From positions 1-14,822 of the forward strand of contig JAHEML010000012.1 in the NCBI GenBank assembly GCA_024643705.1: DNA of 14,822 nt, written 5' to 3'. The stretch is from Caldilineaceae bacterium (GTDB taxonomy: Bacteria > Chloroflexota > Anaerolineae > Caldilineales > Caldilineaceae). The position numbers were made by a program, and so were the translations under genes. The notes beneath the pieces are model-generated. The model did not search any database and was not told the DNA's origin. It saw only the letters and a list, made by a program, of their open reading frames with translations. Shown one piece after another: positions 1 to 7,601 of the stretch; positions within the stretch are counted from its first letter, which is position 1; every line of letters starts with the position of its first letter.

Positions 1-329
1 TTGTATCCTTGTTCAAAGAACTTTTGGCCCAACTCGACGAACTGGGCTGGACAACTCGTGAAACCGTGAAAAAAGACAATTACCTTGTCCGTCTTCTGGT
101 CATGGGTCTGCACATGGGTAGTGCATTCCGGGTGTAGATCAAGAGCCGCCTCTTCTGACTGGATTGACTCGACTCGGTCAATGGCCTCCTCGTAGTTTTG
201 GGCCGGGTTTACTGTGAAGGTCGTATGTAAGGCAAACGGCTTGAAGGCCATGAAGATCAGAATGAAGAGCATGGCAGCCAGAATGCCAAGGGAAATACTC
301 AACTTTGGTTTAGACTTAAACCAGTTCAC
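1..329 (-). CDS. alpha/beta-hydrolase, N-terminal part (cut by window edge)
   Basis: The first 109 residues of a membrane-anchored alpha/beta-hydrolase are visible; the catalytic nucleophile region lies outside the window. Residues about 11-30 form one hydrophobic segment (signal anchor or uncleaved signal). A polar stretch follows, and then a beta-strand running into His-Gly-Phe-Thr (88-91), the oxyanion-hole HG motif typical of the fold. The start is GTG: an in-frame TGA lies seven codons upstream, with no start codon between, and AGGGAG (339-344) sits 9 bases ahead. It is the last gene of the ABC exporter unit, 84 bases after the permease stop and with its own ribosome site. The substrate cannot be told; an esterase, lipase or peptidase-like role is possible. 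Fold assignment is fairly sure, function is open. Confidence 0.72.
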   Translation of the reverse strand, partial: MNWFKSKPKLSISLGILAAMLFILIFMAFKPFALHTTFTVNPAQNYEEAIDRVESIQSEEAALDLHPECTTHVQTHDQKTDKVIVFFHGFTSCPAQFVELGQKFFEQGY

Positions 330-413
330 TTTGTATTTCTCCCTTACTCATCAACAATGGCTGGATGGACACATTTTCTGAAAGAACATTCGAAGACCCC
401 CAGATGCCATCTG

Positions 414-1925
414 TTAGGTGGTTTTGCGATACTGTCGCCACATTCTCAGCCCTACCAGGCCATAAAACAGGCCCGATATATACACAAACGTCCACCAATC
501 ATACGGTGTCAGGCCCTCGCCTTTGAGAAGCAGATCTTTGAAGCCCAAAATCCCGTGAGTCATCGGCATGAAAATGGCGATGATCCAGGCGGGCCAACTA
601 AAGCCAATAATGGGTAGAAAGAAGCCTGTGAAGAAAATGGAGAGAAGCAAGGTTAACATGGTTAACTGAATCGCCTGGCTGTCTGTACGCGAGAAGGTCG
701 AAATCAGGAAGCCCAGACCCACCGACGCCGTTGCCAGCATCAGGATAAGGGCGGCATGTTGAATCGGGTGCGCCGTGGGCATGGGCACGTTTAAGAACGA
801 TAGCACCCCGGTCAGGATGAACCCGGCAACGGTCACATAGAGAATATATGCAAGGGATTTGCCAATCAGGATATGGGCAAAACGCAGCGGCGCCACCCGG
901 AACATTTCATACGCACCCATTTGCAGTTCCCGCACCAGCCCCAACGCACCCAGCGTGACAGCTAACTGTTGGATCAACAGGGCCAGCACGGCCGGCGTAA
1001 AGAAGACAACCATGCTATACGGTGTACCCCGCAGATTCTCGTAGGTCTCCAGAACCGGGGATGTGATCGTCTCCGGTGGAACGCTTACAAAGATCGCGAT
1101 CGTGCTATTCAGGGCGTCGATTTCATCCACAGAACTGGAAAGCCGTTCCAATTGGGAGACGATATCACCATCACGCAAAACGCTGCTCAGTTCATCCATT
1201 TCGTCTATCAACAACTGTGCATCCTGATGCAGGCTGACAAGTTCCGGGGCTGCAATGGCCTGGGCCTGGGTCACCGGCGGCAGAAAATTCAGCAGTAGCG
1301 TCACTGTCGATCGCATATCCTCGGCGGCAGATACGGCGTCATCCACACTCTGGTTGCTCAATCCATTGGGGCCACCCAGAGCCTGCTGAAGCTGGAGCAA
1401 TTGGCCCTTGGCGTCGTCTAGAGATACGCTGATTTCCTGGGCTTTGGTCTGGGCAACCCTGGCTTCCTGCGCAAGCAATTGCTGATTGATGAAATTCATC
1501 TCGCCGTAGGAAATAGAGCGGATCCACGCTTCGACTGTGGGGTCGATGGCCCGGGAGTAGACCTCGATTTCAGGGCGTTTGCCGCTTCCCGGTTGCATGA
1601 CCGTCACATCCGGAATAATCTGAACCAGATCAACGTCGCCCGCGTCCAGCTTGGCCATCGCTTCGGCTCGGTCGGTTGTAGAGAGGGCCAGGTGGAAGGT
1701 GCTGTTGATATACGATTCGGCCTGGGCGCGATCAACGCCGGGTATACCCCCCTCGGGCCAGACGAGGGCAGCGGAGATAAACGGGTTGGCGCTTTGGAAG
1801 GTGGCCCCAAAGGCCCCCAAAACCAGAAGTGGCCCCCCGACCAGACTCAGAAGCAACAGGGGCTGGCGACGCACATCGTGAAATTCCTTGAGAAAAAACG
1901 ACACAATTTTGATGAGAACTTTCAC
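414..1925 (-). CDS. ABC-2 type transporter permease
   Basis: A 503-residue integral membrane subunit of an ABC-2 type exporter. One hydrophobic helix lies near the N-terminus (about 22-42). A large extracytoplasmic domain follows (about 45-300), with a Gln/Leu/Asp-rich, coiled-coil-like part around 150-270. A C-terminal block has roughly five or six membrane helices (about 305-329, 354-376, 389-410, 420-441, 476-494). The stretch Arg-Gly-Thr-Pro-Tyr (300-304) before the second helix and the cytoplasmic 'MFRVAPLR' segment with a following Gly-Lys match the usual ABC-2 permease layout with a long loop between helices 1 and 2. The start is GTG, overlapping the TGA of the ATPase gene in a GTGA arrangement, so translation is probably coupled. 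The complex is probably two permeases plus two ATPases. The cargo (drug, lipid, polysaccharide or peptide) cannot be told from sequence. Confidence 0.9.
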   Translation of the reverse strand: MKVLIKIVSFFLKEFHDVRRQPLLLLSLVGGPLLVLGAFGATFQSANPFISAALVWPEGGIPGVDRAQAESYINSTFHLALSTTDRAEAMAKLDAGDVDLVQIIPDVTVMQPGSGKRPEIEVYSRAIDPTVEAWIRSISYGEMNFINQQLLAQEARVAQTKAQEISVSLDDAKGQLLQLQQALGGPNGLSNQSVDDAVSAAEDMRSTVTLLLNFLPPVTQAQAIAAPELVSLHQDAQLLIDEMDELSSVLRDGDIVSQLERLSSSVDEIDALNSTIAIFVSVPPETITSPVLETYENLRGTPYSMVVFFTPAVLALLIQQLAVTLGALGLVRELQMGAYEMFRVAPLRFAHILIGKSLAYILYVTVAGFILTGVLSFLNVPMPTAHPIQHAALILMLATASVGLGFLISTFSRTDSQAIQLTMLTLLLSIFFTGFFLPIIGFSWPAWIIAIFMPMTHGILGFKDLLLKGEGLTPYDWWTFVYISGLFYGLVGLRMWRQYRKTT

Positions 1926-2908
1926 AGCTCGCTTGCCTCCGATTGTTGAATCAGGCGCACAAAGACTTCGTCGAAGGGCGGCATATACGGTTCCGCCACA
2001 GTGGGGGTAATCCCCTTTTCTTCCGAGAGCGCAGCCAACAGCACAGGGAGTTCCCGCCCGGCGCTCTCGACATAGACCTGAATCCTTTGGAGGTTGTCCG
2101 GTGCCCGCTCAGCACGCTTCACCCTGGGTTGTTTTTCCAGAAAAAGCTGGATCTCGGCTACATTGTCCCCGTCGATCTGGATATTCAGCACCTCGCCACC
2201 CATTGCTTGCCGACGCAGACCCTCAGGTGTATCCACCGTGACCATACGCCCGCGGCGCATGACGGCAACTTTGTCGCAGTAGGCTGCCTCGCCCACATAT
2301 TGGGTTGTCACCAGCAGGGTTTTGCCCTGGTCCCGCAGTTTGCGGAAATTATCCCAGATGCGTGCTCGCAAGATGGGGTCGATCCCGGCAGTGGGTTCAT
2401 CGGCGAACAGCAGGTCTGGATCGTGCAACAGCGCGCCAGCCAACATCAGGCGGCGCTGCATACCTCCTGATAATTTCTGGCCCAAACGTTTGCGGGCCGG
2501 GGTTAGATCCACGAAGTCCAGCAGTGCTGGAATCTTGGTCTTACGCTCACTGCGCGACATGCCATAGATTCCACCAAGGAAGTGGAGGTTCTCCTCTACG
2601 CTCAGATTGGGGTAGAGAATGAACTGTTGTGGGATATAGCCCAAACGCTCCCGATCCTTGTTGCCAAACTTGGATGGCGACTTTCCAAGCACCTGTACAT
2701 CACCGGCGGTTGGCTTGTATATCCCGTTCAATAACCGGATTGTGGTGGTCTTGCCACATCCGCTCGGCCCGATCATGCCGAGAATCGCCCCTTTTGGCAG
2801 AGAAAAGGAGATGTCAAAGACGCCTGCCCCCCCGCCAAAATCGAGGCTGGCATTGTCCATGCGTAGGGCATCATCCGGGTTCGAATGGTTTTGGTTCGTT
2901 GTATCCAT
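1922..2908 (-). CDS. ABC-2 exporter ATP-binding protein
   Basis: A 328-residue cytoplasmic ATPase that powers the permease encoded directly after it. Visible motifs are Walker A GPSGCGKT (47-54), Q-loop Tyr-Ile-Pro-Gln (Gln94), signature LSGGM (146-150) and Walker B LLFADEP (166-172) followed by the D-loop Ala-Gly-Ile-Asp. The H-loop position reads VTTQYV, so the usual switch His is Gln203. This may be a clade trait, but it is a departure from the general rule. The C-terminal 100 residues after the nucleotide-binding domain resemble the regulatory extension of drug- and lipid-type exporters (CcmA/DrrA-like, COG1131). The ATG start has only a weak, distant AGGA upstream. The gene ends inside the permease start (GTGA overlap). 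It is first in its unit, after a 310-base gap holding a possible promoter. Confidence 0.93.
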   Translation of the reverse strand: MDTTNQNHSNPDDALRMDNASLDFGGGAGVFDISFSLPKGAILGMIGPSGCGKTTTIRLLNGIYKPTAGDVQVLGKSPSKFGNKDRERLGYIPQQFILYPNLSVEENLHFLGGIYGMSRSERKTKIPALLDFVDLTPARKRLGQKLSGGMQRRLMLAGALLHDPDLLFADEPTAGIDPILRARIWDNFRKLRDQGKTLLVTTQYVGEAAYCDKVAVMRRGRMVTVDTPEGLRRQAMGGEVLNIQIDGDNVAEIQLFLEKQPRVKRAERAPDNLQRIQVYVESAGRELPVLLAALSEEKGITPTVAEPYMPPFDEVFVRLIQQSEASEL

Positions 2909-3018
2909 TGGTTATTTTGGTTCCTGACAGGTACATACCCAAAAGGGCGTTCCCCTGTGCTGGCTATCGTGTGTAGAGTAGTTTCTCGTTAGCTATGCCC
3001 TTTGGGCAATACAGTTTT

Positions 3019-3044
3019 ATTCTAACAATGTAACAGTTGTGACA
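3019..3044 (-). promoter_or_regulatory. possible extended -10 promoter with overlapping dyad
   Basis: On the minus strand TAGAAT (3019-3024) is preceded by TGT, giving an extended -10 pattern (TGn-TANAAT) about 110 bases ahead of the ABC ATPase start. No good -35 hexamer is at the usual distance. Directly upstream is a 16-base dyad (3029-3044; half sites TGTAAC and GTGACA with one mismatch) that could be an operator covering the promoter. The placement is suggestive, but the match is by eye only. Confidence 0.3.
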
Positions 3045-3195
3045 CATCGGCAATCGAGATGGAATAGGGAGGTAAGCCTCACTCATTTGGACGGGACAGG
3101 CAACGTCTGACAACTAGGAAGGTAAGGTCTCATTCATGCAGAGATGATTGTCATCCAGCGGCCATTCGTCCTGAGCGTGATTGCTCGTCCACAAC

Positions 3196-3214
3196 GGCGT
3201 ACGCGCCATACGCC
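3196..3214 (-). terminator. small GC-rich hairpin after the DUF4239 gene
   Basis: A perfect 6-bp inverted repeat (GGCGTA / TACGCC, 7-base loop) starts 5 bases downstream of the stop at 3219. There is no T-run after it on the minus strand, so intrinsic termination is only possible, not shown. Confidence 0.25.
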
Positions 3215-3218
3215 TCGT

Positions 3219-4016
3219 CTACTGAGCAACGCCCTCATTGATACTGGCACGCAGATCGAAAAAACTCTGTTGGCTGACTTCGATCAGACCCCGGTGGGGG
3301 CGATCCAGGTCAATGATGATAAAGACGAGCACGACAATCAAGCAGACCAGGACGTAGGTGACAAACGAGGTGCGACTACCTGCAAGCCCGGAGCCATAGC
3401 CGATGATCGCTCCTGCCATGAGAAAGGTGGCATATAGAAGTATGAGTACCGACTCTGGCACATGCCTGCTAAGCTCGGTATTGCGCAAACCGAAGCTGTC
3501 GATTAGATCATTGACCGATTGAATGAAGAGACCTGACGTAACAGGATTCGGGTCTTCCTCGGCTGCTTGCCGTGCATAGTTCCACAACATATTCTGTGTA
3601 TAGCCTGCTTGCACAAGCAGTACAGTCAAATCGGATTGGCGGTTGTAGGGGATCGTGCTTGTCTTAATGCGGATGTCCAGATACTGTCGCAGCATATCCT
3701 GGGCGTTCTTACGAACCGATAGGGGAAGCAATTGGGAGCGAAGGTAGGCTGTGCCGATAGAATTTGCTTCACTTACAACTGCTTCGCTACGGCTTTCAAA
3801 TCGCTGCAACGAGAGAGAAAAGGTGAAACCGAGAAGAAGTGCCAGGATGCCCAGGAGTGATGCCGAAATCGCGCTTACATGCGTCTTAAAAGCGTCGTTT
3901 GCAGAGGGTTGCGCTCTGATTCCAAAACGATGTCCGACCTCTATCAGCAGAGCCATCGAAAGAAGCAATATCCCGGAAATCCAAACGCTGTTAATCCCGT
4001 ACATAAATTCTCTCAT
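3219..4016 (-). CDS. DUF4239 (bestrophin-like) membrane protein
   Basis: A 265-residue integral membrane protein with four hydrophobic segments (about 9-27, 47-67, 188-208, 218-236) and a soluble middle part (about 75-180). Two landmarks of the DUF4239 family are plain: the segment after helix 2 with Phe-Glu-Ser-Arg and Glu-Ala-Asn-Ser-Ile-Gly-Thr-Ala (about 73-90), and Asp-Leu-Asp-Arg-Pro at the end of helix 4 followed by Gly-Leu-Ile-Glu-Val-Ser (236-248). The family is sometimes called bestrophin-like, but its activity is not established, so channel function is only a guess. The ATG has GGAGC 5 bases ahead; a second Met at position 5 (4004) is an alternative. Long inverted repeats lie upstream (4097-4112, 4145-4179), so it may be transcribed separately from the LysM gene. 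Confidence 0.85.
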   Translation of the reverse strand: MREFMYGINSVWISGILLLSMALLIEVGHRFGIRAQPSANDAFKTHVSAISASLLGILALLLGFTFSLSLQRFESRSEAVVSEANSIGTAYLRSQLLPLSVRKNAQDMLRQYLDIRIKTSTIPYNRQSDLTVLLVQAGYTQNMLWNYARQAAEEDPNPVTSGLFIQSVNDLIDSFGLRNTELSRHVPESVLILLYATFLMAGAIIGYGSGLAGSRTSFVTYVLVCLIVVLVFIIIDLDRPHRGLIEVSQQSFFDLRASINEGVAQ

Positions 4017-4096
4017 GTCCGCTCCGAGCTGGGAGGCTACCCAGCAATATATTCAAACAAGCCAAGGCGCTGTCTTTACGCCATTCCACAAGACCT

Positions 4097-4112
4097 CCCT
4101 CAGCGCTGAGGG
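4097..4112. repeat. perfect 16-base palindrome upstream of DUF4239 gene
   Basis: CCCTCAGC followed directly by GCTGAGGG forms an 8+8 perfect palindrome with no spacer, 81 bases upstream of the DUF4239 start and 33 bases from the 4145-4179 hairpin. A loop-free palindrome suits a dimeric repressor site better than an RNA terminator. The role is inferred from shape and place only. Confidence 0.35.
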
Positions 4113-4144
4113 GAGTGACTTTTACTTCGATTCTCTGTACCGCG

Positions 4145-4179
4145 CAGATACGAGCCTTTGCAATACAGGCTCGTATCTG
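4145..4179 (-). terminator. 13-bp hairpin after the LysM gene, no U-tract
   Basis: A perfect inverted repeat with CAGATACGAGCCT as the left arm (4145-4157), a 9-base loop, and the exact complement at 4167-4179. It lies 54 bases after the LysM gene stop on the minus strand. No T-run follows, so it could act as a weak or factor-assisted terminator, an mRNA 3' end protector, or a protein site. Confidence 0.45.
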
Positions 4180-4232
4180 TCGCAGGTTATGGCCAGGGCA
4201 CCCCTGAATGAGCCTGCTGAATTGGGACCAAG

Positions 4233-5072
4233 TTACTGAATAATGAATACGATGTCGAAGTTTAGCTGCGGGCCTTCGGGCAGCATATTGGGGCGGATCG
4301 TCACGATATAGTCACCCGTGGCGGGCAAGCGCAGCCATAGGTTGTTCTGAAGACCGCCATTCTCCCCGTTCAGTGCCAGTTGGCCGCCGCCTACCTGGGT
4401 TGTGGTAACTGTTAGGGGCTCCCCGTGGGAGGTGGTACCGATTTCCATGACCTGACCGCCGCGACCACCCAGAATATAGCTCTTGGGCGCGCCGCTGTTG
4501 ATGACGCCAACGCGGGTAGCAGAAATACCACCGGGGAAGTAGATGCGCTCGGCAGTGCTCGCTGGTGGCTGCGGGCGTGGCGGTGATACGACATTGCTTC
4601 CACCAGAGATGACCAGCACCTGCCCTGCATTGAGCGTGTTGCCAATATTGTTTGTCCGCTGGAGCGCAGCAACCGAAAGGCCAAAGCGTGTACCAATAGA
4701 GAAGAGCGTATCTCCCCAGGCTACTGTGTAGTAGGGTGCATTATAGTTTCCAGAAGCGTGGGGGAGTGCGCCATGATCATAAACACCCGGATCGCCAGGC
4801 AACTGTACAGCAGCCCCGCCGCCACAGTTACTGGGCACCGAAAGCCACATTCCCACCTCAACTTTGCTTGGGTTAGGACCAATCATCTCGCGGTTGATGT
4901 CGTAAATCGTCTGCCAATTGGTGCAGAAGCGATTGGCGATCTTGCCCAGGGTGTCGCCGGGCTGGACTACCACTGTCACGTAGTCCTGGGCGTGCGCCTG
5001 GCCAGGCATCAAAGCAAGACCCAGCACGGCCACGAAAATGAAGACGATAATCGTTAGAATGCTACGTCGCAT
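4233..5072 (-). CDS. secreted protein with two LysM domains
   Basis: A 279-residue exported protein. A signal peptide (1-28, cleavage after Ala-His-Ala) precedes two LysM modules: about 32-81 (Gln-Pro-Gly-Asp-Thr-Leu..Ile-Ala..) and about 114-157 (Tyr-Thr-Val-Ala-Trp-Gly-Asp-Thr-Leu..). A Pro-rich linker (about 164-172) leads to a beta-rich C-terminal domain (about 175-279) of the PPC-like type, with a 'Leu-Pro-Ala-Thr-Gly-Asp-Tyr-Ile-Val-Thr' strand near the end. LysM binds N-acetylglucosamine polymers such as peptidoglycan, so the protein is likely held in the cell wall or on surface glycans. No hydrolase domain is present. A TTG one codon upstream is in frame, but ATG at 5072 has AAGGAG at the ideal 8-base distance. 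It follows the PPC-like gene by 12 bases, so the two are very probably co-transcribed. Confidence 0.9.
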   Translation of the reverse strand: MRRSILTIIVFIFVAVLGLALMPGQAHAQDYVTVVVQPGDTLGKIANRFCTNWQTIYDINREMIGPNPSKVEVGMWLSVPSNCGGGAAVQLPGDPGVYDHGALPHASGNYNAPYYTVAWGDTLFSIGTRFGLSVAALQRTNNIGNTLNAGQVLVISGGSNVVSPPRPQPPASTAERIYFPGGISATRVGVINSGAPKSYILGGRGGQVMEIGTTSHGEPLTVTTTQVGGGQLALNGENGGLQNNLWLRLPATGDYIVTIRPNMLPEGPQLNFDIVFIIQ

Positions 5073-5080
5073 CAATGAAT

Positions 5081-5086
5081 CTCCTT
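5081..5086 (-). promoter_or_regulatory. ribosome binding site of LysM gene
   Basis: AAGGAG lies 8 bases upstream of ATG 5072 and overlaps the TAA stop of the preceding gene. It decides between the ATG and the TTG codon just before it, and its overlap with the stop suggests translational coupling. Confidence 0.75.
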
Positions 5087-6608
5087 ATTCCTGAGCCGCA
5101 TTGGTCGTTAGTGGTTTGGGCTGAATTTCGGTGGAACCCGCAATGGTGAGAGTGCCTGTCACTAGCGTTGAAGGTTCGAAACTACCCACCCACAAAGCAT
5201 AGCTGCCTGGAATCGGCGTCAGGTCTAGGTAGGGGTTCAGGTTCGCTGCGCCATCAGCGTCGTCGTCACATTGGAATGTACCATTGGGGTTCTGCACAAC
5301 CAGGGTTGTGTCTGCGTCAGCCTCAAAGAAGAGCACCAGCTTATCGGCCTCGCCTTCCCAGTCAAATTTGAAGGTCGGCACAGGGCTGATGAATCCGGTG
5401 CAGAGATCGTTGTCCAATTCAATATCATAGGCGCCTAACTCACCACCTGCCACCATTTCTTGAGTGAAAGGTGTGTCTTCAACCGTCAGCGGCTTCTGGG
5501 GTGCTTGGACCAAAGGCTCGCCGTCAATTTGGAGTACATCCATGGACATGCTTTCACTGACGGCTCCCGGCGCAATCTGGCGAGGGAATAGCTGGGCAAT
5601 ATCCAGAGTTGCCGGTGAGAAGTCCTGAGTCGTGAAGGTGAGGAAGCCGGGCGCAGTGGCGTTGCTGTCGAAGCTGCCAACATAGATGGCGTAGAGCCCT
5701 TCCACGGGATTGGCAATTTCCAGGTATGGGTCCGGCACCAATGGGTTAAAATCGTCGTTGCAAAGTATGTCGCCCTCTGGGGTTACTACCACCAGCGTCG
5801 GGTCACCCAAACTCAGCATAAAGATACGCAACTGTTCAGTATCTTCTGTCGCGGTCCAATCAAGGACGACATCTGGGCTTTCGTCGATAAACCCTGCACA
5901 CCCAATGCCCAACAGACTGGCATCAACAGCAGGGCCGCCAAAGATTGCGCCGCTGTGTACTGTCACCATCATGGGGTCAAGCCAGAAGATTTGGGGATCA
6001 CCCATTTTGATCGTCGCGACTGTGGCATCATTTTCGGGGGAGAAGGTGGCGATTGCCTCGCCTTCGAACGCTTCTTCCGAGATAAGAATCAGACCTTCGT
6101 CACCCAATTCATAGATGCGTTGTACAGGCAACGTTGGGCAGCAGGTGGGATCATCCGACGCCTGGGTATACAAATCCACCACAATCTGGCCATCTTCGAT
6201 AGCCAGATCAATGAGATCAATGTTTTCACCCAGCAGAGTGGAGGTGATATTGGTGAGTACGTCCTCCTCCTGCACGACGATAGCCATATCTACAAACACA
6301 CCGCTGTCCTCTAAATTCGTCACCAGAACGACGGCGGCATCTTCAATTTCGTCACCATTGAGGTCGCCGTAGGCAGTGTAGCCAGTCAAAGTGACGGATG
6401 ATTCACCTTCCTTGAAGTGGCCATCGACCAACGTCACTATGCCGTCTTTGCCAAGGTTGCTAAGATAGGCCATATTGCCCAAGGTGTCGGAGGAAAAAAC
6501 GGCGTCTGGAGGGTCGTCCTGTGCCTGGATTATTCCTGGAAGCAGCCCGATGGCGATGCAAGCCACTACAGCGATTGATAGCAGCAGATAACGTCTGGAT
6601 TTGAGCAT
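5085..6608 (-). CDS. secreted protein: DxNGD-type domain plus two PPC-like modules
   Basis: A 507-residue exported protein of unknown function. The signal peptide is 1-29 (cleavage after Ile-Ile-Gln-Ala). Residues about 38-180 form a beta-rich domain with Gly-Asp-Leu-Asn-Gly-Asp..Asp-Ala-Ala-Val-Val-Leu (81-95), like FG-GAP or calcium-binding repeats, and a Cys-Cys pair (156-157). Two PPC-like modules follow (about 233-327 and 397-490). Each has Cys-x-Gly-Phe-Ile (Cys237, Cys403), a 'D-T/P-T-L-V-V' strand, Cys-Asn/Asp-Asp-Asp (Cys283, Cys447), a Pro-x-x-Gly-x-Tyr turn and a Val-Gly-Ser-Phe strand. The paired Cys probably form one disulfide per module. No catalytic motif is seen. ATG 6608 with GGGAG 6 bases ahead is preferred over the TTG five codons upstream. 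It is paralogous to the 7602-8657 gene and pairs with the LysM gene 12 bases downstream. Confidence 0.85.
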   Translation of the reverse strand: MLKSRRYLLLSIAVVACIAIGLLPGIIQAQDDPPDAVFSSDTLGNMAYLSNLGKDGIVTLVDGHFKEGESSVTLTGYTAYGDLNGDEIEDAAVVLVTNLEDSGVFVDMAIVVQEEDVLTNITSTLLGENIDLIDLAIEDGQIVVDLYTQASDDPTCCPTLPVQRIYELGDEGLILISEEAFEGEAIATFSPENDATVATIKMGDPQIFWLDPMMVTVHSGAIFGGPAVDASLLGIGCAGFIDESPDVVLDWTATEDTEQLRIFMLSLGDPTLVVVTPEGDILCNDDFNPLVPDPYLEIANPVEGLYAIYVGSFDSNATAPGFLTFTTQDFSPATLDIAQLFPRQIAPGAVSESMSMDVLQIDGEPLVQAPQKPLTVEDTPFTQEMVAGGELGAYDIELDNDLCTGFISPVPTFKFDWEGEADKLVLFFEADADTTLVVQNPNGTFQCDDDADGAANLNPYLDLTPIPGSYALWVGSFEPSTLVTGTLTIAGSTEIQPKPLTTNAAQE

Positions 6609-6649
6609 TTTTTTCTCCCACACAATGAATTGAGCGGTAGTTGCTTACG

Positions 6650-6686
6650 TATTCTTCCTGGAAGGAACGTCCTTCCAGGAAGAATA
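6650..6686 (-). terminator. perfect 16-bp hairpin after the PA14-like gene
   Basis: A perfect inverted repeat: arms 6650-6665 and 6671-6686, loop of 5 bases (aacgt). It lies 117 bases after the PA14-like stop and 42 bases ahead of the start at 6608. There is no T-run on the minus strand. It could be a terminator, a 5'-leader structure of the downstream gene, or an operator. It is the strongest hairpin in the window. Confidence 0.5.
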
Positions 6687-6802
6687 TGTCTCTTATTCGA
6701 GTTGGGTGTTTCAACGGAATCGATGTCTACAGGTGGCACAGACTTCACAGGTGGAAAATGAAAGTCTATGACCTCTGGGCGCATCTATACTTGTGAATCA
6801 TC

Positions 6803-7600
6803 TTAGCCAGGGAACCAGCCAGCTTCAGTCTTGGAACAGCGCGTTGGGCGTTCGTCCTGGTTCGAGCCAAATCGTTGTTGCTTTGCTTCACCCTCATTGC
6901 AGGGCTGCCAAATGACGATCTGTGGTTCCATTTGGATTGAACCCTGGTTTGGTGAATTCCATTCTCCGCTACCACGGAAGCAGTTGGATTGGTGGCTTCC
7001 CTGCTGGATGCACGGTGTATAGTCTCCAAACTTATTGGAAAGGGCAGTTGCAGAGACGACGGGCGGCGGCTGTGGCGGTACATAACCAGGCAGTTGCGTG
7101 GCTGGTGGCTGCGGCACGTAGACAGGTGAATCAACACTCTGCTTGACATATTGCCAATTCACATGAAGGTAGCCGGGGCCGGACCATTGACGGAAGTCAA
7201 CCTTTACATGCTTGAGGCCCTGGTTCATTGGGATGTCAACAACAAATGTTTTGCCCGGCTGTCCACGATCTATGGTGTCGAGATAGGTGACATTATCGAT
7301 TGTCAGGCGAATTTCATCATCGGCAAGCAGGGTGAAGCGATAGATGCCAGCATAGAAAAAGACATCGCTTTCCAACCGCGCCGAATAGTCCTGTGCTGGT
7401 AAATTGGGGCCGGGTGCCCACTGCCCCCAATTGAAATCGGCGAAATTGGCATATTGGGTGTAGACGGGGGCTCCGTTCCAGTCGCGGTTGGGCCAGAAGT
7501 CAATGCGCCACTGGTTGCCGCTCTGGGCAATGGCTGGCTGTACCACGCCGGCTACAAGCATAAGCAGCATAAGGGTGAAGGTCAGGAAAGTCCGTTTCAT
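6803..7600 (-). CDS. secreted PA14-like domain protein with Cys-rich tail
   Basis: A 265-residue exported protein. The signal peptide is 1-25 (cleavage after Ala-Ile-Ala). Residues about 28-152 match the PA14-like beta-barrel pattern: Trp..Phe-Trp-Pro-Asn..Asn-Gly-Ala-Pro, Phe-Asn-Trp-Gly..Pro-Gly-Pro, then Gly-Ile-Tyr-Arg-Phe-Thr with Asp-Asp-Glu-Ile-Arg-Leu (94-99), and a closing His-Val-x-Val strand. PA14 domains bind carbohydrate in many secreted enzymes and adhesins. A Pro-rich linker (about 154-185) leads to an 80-residue tail with four Cys (197, 207, 234, 255) and no family I recognise. The start is firm: GGGAGGAG (7607-7614) is 6 bases ahead of ATG and only one base separates it from the previous stop, so the two genes are surely co-translated. 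A glycan-binding surface role is inferred, not shown. Confidence 0.85.
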   Translation of the reverse strand: MKRTFLTFTLMLLMLVAGVVQPAIAQSGNQWRIDFWPNRDWNGAPVYTQYANFADFNWGQWAPGPNLPAQDYSARLESDVFFYAGIYRFTLLADDEIRLTIDNVTYLDTIDRGQPGKTFVVDIPMNQGLKHVKVDFRQWSGPGYLHVNWQYVKQSVDSPVYVPQPPATQLPGYVPPQPPPVVSATALSNKFGDYTPCIQQGSHQSNCFRGSGEWNSPNQGSIQMEPQIVIWQPCNEGEAKQQRFGSNQDERPTRCSKTEAGWFPG

Positions 7601-7601
7601 C

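Larger units (their letters stand above)
2909..3218. other. 310-base intergenic region upstream of the ABC exporter
   Basis: No convincing gene is present on either strand. The stretch holds, from right to left, a small GC-rich hairpin just after the DUF4239 stop (3196-3214), two imperfect copies of a ggtaag..tcat sequence 50 bases apart (3071-3086 and 3121-3137), a dyad (3029-3044) and an extended -10-like element on the minus strand (3019-3024). The ABC ATPase begins at its left end, so it probably carries that gene's promoter. Confidence 0.5.

Noticed and set aside
1479..1949. Plus-strand frame of 156 codons over the permease and ATPase junction
   Set aside because: It is antisense to two genes with clear ABC motifs and has no fold or ribosome site of its own.
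3071..3137. Two imperfect copies of ggtaag..tcat 50 bases apart
   Set aside because: Too short and too diverged to call a repeat element; noted only as a possible regulator site.
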